From the NCBI GenBank assembly GCA_902595725.1, contig CACJRJ010000001.1:1-64000 (forward strand): 64,000 nucleotides of DNA, read 5' to 3'. The stretch comes from an uncultured Pelagibacteraceae bacterium. Its GTDB lineage: Bacteria; Pseudomonadota; Alphaproteobacteria; Pelagibacterales; Pelagibacteraceae. The first letter of the stretch is position 1. Every line of letters begins with the position of its first letter. The position numbers and the translations under genes were made by a program. Under the pieces are notes generated by a model, which saw only the letters and a list, made by a program, of their open reading frames with translations, was not told the origin of the DNA and did no database searches. Below are positions 58,891-64,000 of this stretch, piece after piece.

Positions 58891-59586
58891 ATGATCGGAA
58901 TATTAGGAGGAATGGGAACACAAGCAGGTTTAGATTTTTGTAACAAATTAGCAAAATTAAACCGAGGGAAGTTAGATCAGCAGTACCCAATGTTTATTCT
59001 TTACAATAAATCCAATACTCCAAAAAGACCTGAGAATTTAAAAAAATACTACAATGTTTTAAAGGCGCTTGTTGAAGGTTGTAAAATGTTACAGAAAAAT
59101 AAATGTAAATTTATTGTTATGCCATGTAATACTGCTCATTATTGGCACAAAGATATTCAAAAGAAAATTAAAATTCCTTTAATAAGTATGCCAAAAGAAG
59201 TTTATCTTGCTACAAAAAAAACATGTAAAAAAAATTCTACTATTGGTATTTTGTGCACAGAGGCAACTTTAAAAACAAAAATTTATAACAATTATTTTGA
59301 TAAAAATTTTAAATTAATAAGTCCTGAAAAAAAGTTACAAAAAAAATCTGTAAATAAAGCAATTAAGCTTGTTAAGATGGGTAAAGTTAAAGAAGCTGAA
59401 ATAGCTCTAAGACCTGCAGTAAAATATTTAATAAAAAAAAAGTGTAAAAAAATTATTTTAGGATGTACTGAATTGCCAATAGCTATTTTTGCTTACAAGT
59501 CCTTTAGAAAGGCTAAAGAATCAAAGCTTTTTATTGACCCAAATTTGTTGTTAGCTGAAGTTTGTATGGAAAAATATAATAAATAA
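58891..59586 (+). CDS. Aspartate/glutamate racemase family protein
   Basis: IGILGGMGTQAGLDF, VMPCNTAHYW, ILGCTELPIAI. Confidence 0.9.
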   Translation: MIGILGGMGTQAGLDFCNKLAKLNRGKLDQQYPMFILYNKSNTPKRPENLKKYYNVLKALVEGCKMLQKNKCKFIVMPCNTAHYWHKDIQKKIKIPLISMPKEVYLATKKTCKKNSTIGILCTEATLKTKIYNNYFDKNFKLISPEKKLQKKSVNKAIKLVKMGKVKEAEIALRPAVKYLIKKKCKKIILGCTELPIAIFAYKSFRKAKESKLFIDPNLLLAEVCMEKYNK

Positions 59587-59626
59587 AATTATAGTTTATT
59601 AGAATTGTTATAAAAAATTATTAATT

Positions 59627-61765
59627 ATGAGCAATACTAAATTAAAAATTTATCTAGGCGACATAACATATGACACTATAATATATGTTTCAGATACCAT
59701 TCCAATTAATATTGGTTATGTAGGTTCATATATAAAAAAAAATTTTGGAGATAAAGTTGATATAGAATTATTCAAGTATCCAAATGATATACTTAAAAAG
59801 CTGAAGGAAGATCCTCCAGATATGATTGGCCTAAGTAATTATTCTTGGAATAGCAATCTATCAGAATTTATAGCCTCATTTGCTAAAAAAATTAATCCAA
59901 ACGTTATTACTGTCCAGGGAGGAACAAATTTTCCTTATGACGAATATTCTCAAAAGAAATTTCTAATTAATAGACCCTCAACTGATGTTTATACTATCCT
60001 TGAAGGAGAAAAGTCATGTACAAACATCGTTCAAAGAATTTTTGATGTTAATAAAAATATAAAAAATTTTTTTGAAACACCTATCGATGGATGTATTTTT
60101 ATAAAACCAGAGACTAGAAACACAAAAAATGTAACAACTGTTAAAGGAAAAATATTGGATAGGATTAAAGATTTAGATGAAATTCCATCACCTTATTTGA
60201 CTGGAATTTTAGATAAATTTTTTGATGGAAATTTAACTCCTTTCTTGGAAACTAACAGAGGATGTCCTTTCACTTGTTCTTTTTGTCATACTGGTGATTT
60301 TTATTTTCATAAATTAAATAAATTTTCTGAGAAAAGAGTTAAAGAAGAAATAGATTATATAGGAAAGAAAGCTGGTAAATTAGGTATAACAAATTTACAT
60401 TTGGCAGATGTTAATTTTGGAATGTATCCAACTGATAAAAAAACTTGTGAATTTTTTTTAGAAAGTAAAAAAAAATATAATTGGCCACTTCAAATTATTG
60501 GAACAACTGGAAAAAACGCTAAAGAAAGAGTTATAGAGATAACTGGAATTCTAGGGGATATGTTCGCAATTAACATGGCCATGCAATCGATGAGCGAAAC
60601 AGTTTTAAAAAACATTGAAAGAACAAATATTAAATTAGACCATATGGATACAATTAACGAACATTTGAGAAAAGAAGGTAGAAATACAATGGGAGAGTTA
60701 ATTGTACCGTTGCCAGGTGAAACAAAAGAAAGTTTTATTGATGGATTAAATACAATGCTTAATTCAGGGGTTTCGTCTGTTTGTATTTATACGTTAATGA
60801 TGCTTCATGGAACTAAATTCCAAGAACCTGAATATAGAAAAAAATTTGGATATGAAAGTAAATTTAGAATAGTTCCACTTGATTTTGGTGAATACGAAGG
60901 TCATAAAATTTTTGATTACGAAGAAGTAGGTATTGCTTCTAAAGATTTTTCTTTTGGTGATTATTTAGGAGCTAGAGCCATGGCACTATTAGTAGAGTCT
61001 TTACATAACGGAAGACCTTTTGATGAGTTTTTTAAGTATGCTAAGCTATTTGATATACAACCAGCAACAATGTTAAAAATATTATATGACAATATATCGA
61101 ATGCTTCAGAAGATATTAAAAGAGTGGTTAATGATTTTATTAATGAAACTAAAGGTGAGTTGTGGGAAAGTGAAGAAGAGTTGTTGAAACATTACAGAAA
61201 AGAAGAAAATTATCAAAAATTAAAAAAAGGAGAAGTGGGTGGTAATCTAATTTATAAATATAAATCTTTAAGTATAGTTAAATGCGGTTCAAGTTGGATA
61301 GATTTTATAGAAAAACAACTATTTGAAACAATAAAGGATAAATATCCAACTATGAAATCGTATTTGAAAATTGAAGATGAAATATCAGAAATAGCTAAAT
61401 TTTGTAAATCAAAAATAAGTGGGTTGCTGGATGTAAATTCTGATGTAAGTCCTATTTCAAGCAAATTTAATTATAATATAGTTGAATGGATTGATGAAGG
61501 GTGCATCAAAAGATTAAAAAATTATGAATTTGAGAATGGAAAAGAAAAAATATGTTTCGAATACTCAAATGATCAAATTGTAATGAGAAGGGATTATTTT
61601 AAAAGATATGGAACAGGCATAAACGCCTTATCAAAAATAGTTACTCGAATTGCTGGCCTAGAAAGCCAATTTAGAAAAATTAAAAATAATGAATTTAATG
61701 AATTAAGAAACATTTATAAAAAAGTTGATGATCAATGGCTCACTAAATATGCTATGTCTGGATAG
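59627..61765 (+). CDS. Radical SAM protein with N-terminal B12-binding-like domain, unknown function (712 aa)
   Basis: ETNRGCPFTCSFCHTGDF (CxxxCxxC) preceded by a Rossmann-like domain with QGGTNFP; long C-terminal extension. Confidence 0.85.
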   Translation: MSNTKLKIYLGDITYDTIIYVSDTIPINIGYVGSYIKKNFGDKVDIELFKYPNDILKKLKEDPPDMIGLSNYSWNSNLSEFIASFAKKINPNVITVQGGTNFPYDEYSQKKFLINRPSTDVYTILEGEKSCTNIVQRIFDVNKNIKNFFETPIDGCIFIKPETRNTKNVTTVKGKILDRIKDLDEIPSPYLTGILDKFFDGNLTPFLETNRGCPFTCSFCHTGDFYFHKLNKFSEKRVKEEIDYIGKKAGKLGITNLHLADVNFGMYPTDKKTCEFFLESKKKYNWPLQIIGTTGKNAKERVIEITGILGDMFAINMAMQSMSETVLKNIERTNIKLDHMDTINEHLRKEGRNTMGELIVPLPGETKESFIDGLNTMLNSGVSSVCIYTLMMLHGTKFQEPEYRKKFGYESKFRIVPLDFGEYEGHKIFDYEEVGIASKDFSFGDYLGARAMALLVESLHNGRPFDEFFKYAKLFDIQPATMLKILYDNISNASEDIKRVVNDFINETKGELWESEEELLKHYRKEENYQKLKKGEVGGNLIYKYKSLSIVKCGSSWIDFIEKQLFETIKDKYPTMKSYLKIEDEISEIAKFCKSKISGLLDVNSDVSPISSKFNYNIVEWIDEGCIKRLKNYEFENGKEKICFEYSNDQIVMRRDYFKRYGTGINALSKIVTRIAGLESQFRKIKNNEFNELRNIYKKVDDQWLTKYAMSG

Positions 61766-61809
61766 CAATGATTTTATTATAAGATTAAGTTTCTAAAAAA
61801 AAAATTGAA

Positions 61810-62463
61810 TTATTTTTTTTCGTTTACAACAAAAAATAATTTTCGTGGAAATGAACCTTCTTCAAATTTATCTAGAGAAATATTTTTAAATCCATCTAAC
61901 AATGAATTAACTTTTTCTTCTGAAAAATAATGAACAATAAATCCATCGTTTTCATATAGGTCTTCTCCTACATGAGCTCCATTTTGAAAATCTCCATCTT
62001 TTGTATGACGAACTGTATAAATATTAATACCACCAGGTTTTAAAATTCTTTTAATTTCGTTATTTAATTTTTGTAAATCATCTGTTGTTAAAGCCATACA
62101 ATAAAGCATATGAGAATAGCATGCTTCTATCGAATTATCTTCAAATGGCAGTTTTTGTCTTACATCAAATAGTTTTGTTGAAATGTATTTAGATAAATTT
62201 TCTTTTTTAATTTTTTTATTAATAATTTCAATACCAGATGGACTATAATCTAAAGCAATTGTATGAATTGAGTTTTTTCCAAAAAATATAGTATCTCTTC
62301 CTAGTCCGGCTCCAATCTCAATTATTCTATCAATATTTTTTTTTTGAAAAAATTCTAAGGCTTTTTTTGCTGAGATACTTGGCTCAAGACCAAACATCTC
62401 AGGCTTATTTGAGAAATTTTTTTCCCAATGCTGAGATTGTTGGTCTAATTCGTTTTGATCCAA
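61810..62463 (-). CDS. Class I SAM-dependent methyltransferase
   Basis: IIEIGAGLGRDTIFFGKNSIHTIALDYS, ACYSHMLYCMAL, LKPGGINIYTV. Confidence 0.85.
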   Translation of the reverse strand: MDQNELDQQSQHWEKNFSNKPEMFGLEPSISAKKALEFFQKKNIDRIIEIGAGLGRDTIFFGKNSIHTIALDYSPSGIEIINKKIKKENLSKYISTKLFDVRQKLPFEDNSIEACYSHMLYCMALTTDDLQKLNNEIKRILKPGGINIYTVRHTKDGDFQNGAHVGEDLYENDGFIVHYFSEEKVNSLLDGFKNISLDKFEEGSFPRKLFFVVNEKK

Positions 62464-62466
62464 GAC

Positions 62467-63129
62467 TTACTTATTAGGATCTGGTACTTTACGAAGATAA
62501 GGTTTTATTGTTTCCCATCCATCAGGATAGATTTTTTTTGCCTCATCATTTGTAACTTTAGGTACAATAATAACGTCTTCACCTGGTTTCCAATTAGCAG
62601 GTGTAGCTATTTTGTGCTTCGCAGTACGTTGCATTGAATCAATTGTTCTTAATATTTCATCAAAGTTTCTACCAGTGGTCATTGGATAAGTTAAAAATAA
62701 ACCAATTCTTTTGTCTGGTCTAATAACATAAACGGTTCTCACTGTTTCATTGTCTACTGCGGTACGGCCCATAGATGTTGTTCCTGCATCACCTTCTAAC
62801 ATATTGTAAAGCTTAGCTACTGCTAGGTCTTCATCTGCAACAATTGGATAATTTGGTTTTAATCCACAAACATCTTTAATATCTTCTAACCATTTAACAT
62901 GGTCTGATACTGGATCTACACTTAAGCCCATAACTTTTACATTTCTTTTTTCAAACTCTGGCTTCATTTTAGCTAATGCACCAAGTTCAGTTGTACAAAC
63001 TGGTGTAAAATCTTTTGGATGTGAAAATAAAACACCCCAACTATCCCCTAGCCACTCATGCAAAGATAATTTTCCTTCTGAAGTTTCAGCTGTGAAATCT
63101 GGTGCCAAACTATTAATTTTTAATGTCAT
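62467..63129 (-). CDS. Peroxiredoxin (1-Cys/Prx6-like)
   Basis: WGVLFSHPKDFTPVCTTELGALAK, GLSVDPVSDHVKWLEDI; start re-set to ATG at 63129. Confidence 0.92.
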   Translation of the reverse strand: MTLKINSLAPDFTAETSEGKLSLHEWLGDSWGVLFSHPKDFTPVCTTELGALAKMKPEFEKRNVKVMGLSVDPVSDHVKWLEDIKDVCGLKPNYPIVADEDLAVAKLYNMLEGDAGTTSMGRTAVDNETVRTVYVIRPDKRIGLFLTYPMTTGRNFDEILRTIDSMQRTAKHKIATPANWKPGEDVIIVPKVTNDEAKKIYPDGWETIKPYLRKVPDPNK

Positions 63130-63213
63130 TTTTTTCCTCTCATTAGTATTTTTTGGAACAATTATAAACAAGATTGATTTGCTATGCAATTTTTTATAGT
63201 GTCCTTATTGCTT

Positions 63214-63906
63214 ATGATTTTTGAACAGCTCTTTGACACTAAATCTTCAACTTATACTTACATTATATCAAGTGGAAAAGGTAGAGAGGCCTTAATAATT
63301 GATCCTGTAATTGAACATACAGATGAATATATAAAAATATTAAAAAATTTAGAATTAAAATTAGTTAAAGTAATTGATACTCATATACATGCTGATCATG
63401 TCACTGGGTTAAATGAACTAAACAAAAGAACTAACTGTACCAGAATTATGGGAGAAAAATCTAAATCCGAAGTAATTGATTTAAGAATAAAAGATAGCGA
63501 AAAAATAAATGTAGAAAACATAGAACTTAAAGCAATTTATACTCCAGGTCATACAGACTGTTCCTATAGTTATTTAATGAAAGATAGAGTTTTTACTGGT
63601 GATACTCTTTTAATAAATGGAACTGGGAGAACAGACTTTCAAAATGGAAGTGCGGAAGATGCTTACGAATCTTTGTTCAATAAATTATTAAAATTACCAA
63701 AAGATACTTTGGTATATCCAGCACATGATTATAATGGAAAAAAATATTCAACTATTGAAAATGAAAAAAATAATAATCCAAGACTTCAAGTAAGTTCAAA
63801 AGAACAGTATGCAGAAATTATGAATAATCTAAACTTAGCAAATCCCAAAATGATGGATGTTGCTATACCAGCAAATGTTAAAGGGCTTACTTTAGATAGA
63901 TTGTAA
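63214..63906 (+). CDS. MBL-fold hydrolase (persulfide dioxygenase/ETHE1-like)
   Basis: MIFEQLFDTKSSTYTYII, DTHIHADHVTGLNEL, TPGHTDCSYSYLM, VFTGDTLLINGTGRTDFQNG, YPAHDYNGK. Start re-set to ATG at 63214. Confidence 0.88.
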   Translation: MIFEQLFDTKSSTYTYIISSGKGREALIIDPVIEHTDEYIKILKNLELKLVKVIDTHIHADHVTGLNELNKRTNCTRIMGEKSKSEVIDLRIKDSEKINVENIELKAIYTPGHTDCSYSYLMKDRVFTGDTLLINGTGRTDFQNGSAEDAYESLFNKLLKLPKDTLVYPAHDYNGKKYSTIENEKNNNPRLQVSSKEQYAEIMNNLNLANPKMMDVAIPANVKGLTLDRL

Positions 63907-63961
63907 TTGGTGACAAATTTGACCTTGTATTTTAAATATCAACACATATTATATTCATAGT

Positions 63962-64000
63962 ATGGCATGCGATAACCCAAAATGTAAATGTACAAATTGT
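63962..64000 (+). CDS. Start of a Cys-rich small protein (truncated at window end)
   Basis: ATG GCA TGC GAT AAC CCA AAA TGT AAA TGT ACA AAT TGT = MACDNPKCKCTNC. Confidence 0.4.
   Translation, partial: MACDNPKCKCTNC

Noticed and set aside
1-64000. Search for CRISPR arrays, transposases, integrases, phage genes, toxin-antitoxin or defence systems
   Set aside because: No regularly spaced repeats and no such protein families seen; the window reads as a core streamlined chromosome.

Overview
AT-rich, gene-dense 64 kb bacterial chromosome segment. Gene content, compact intergenic spacers and protein composition look like a SAR11 / Pelagibacter-type alphaproteobacterium (inference, no database search). 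It is mostly core metabolism: nadE, class II DAHP synthase, glmS, a C-terminal-only glmU, prpDBC, nrdAB, dusA, rpoZ, envelope glycosyltransferases, hisD and transporters. I found no CRISPR arrays, transposases, prophage or rRNA, and one tRNA with anticodon CAT. The most interesting points are: (1) an mtnP-mtnA-FucA-like aldolase-(speD-speE fusion) operon with divergent apt, suggesting a DHAP-shunt-type route coupled to spermidine synthesis; (2) an msrB whose Tat-like signal peptide is separated from the catalytic frame by an A7 slippery tract; (3) strong hairpins between solute-binding-protein genes and their ABC core genes in two unrelated transporter operons; (4) a taurine/omega-amino-acid locus with an unusually long TauC; (5) a GlmU lacking its uridyltransferase half; (6) a large radical-SAM protein whose N-terminal domain seems to lack the B12-ligand motif. 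All calls come from reading the supplied translations and DNA.
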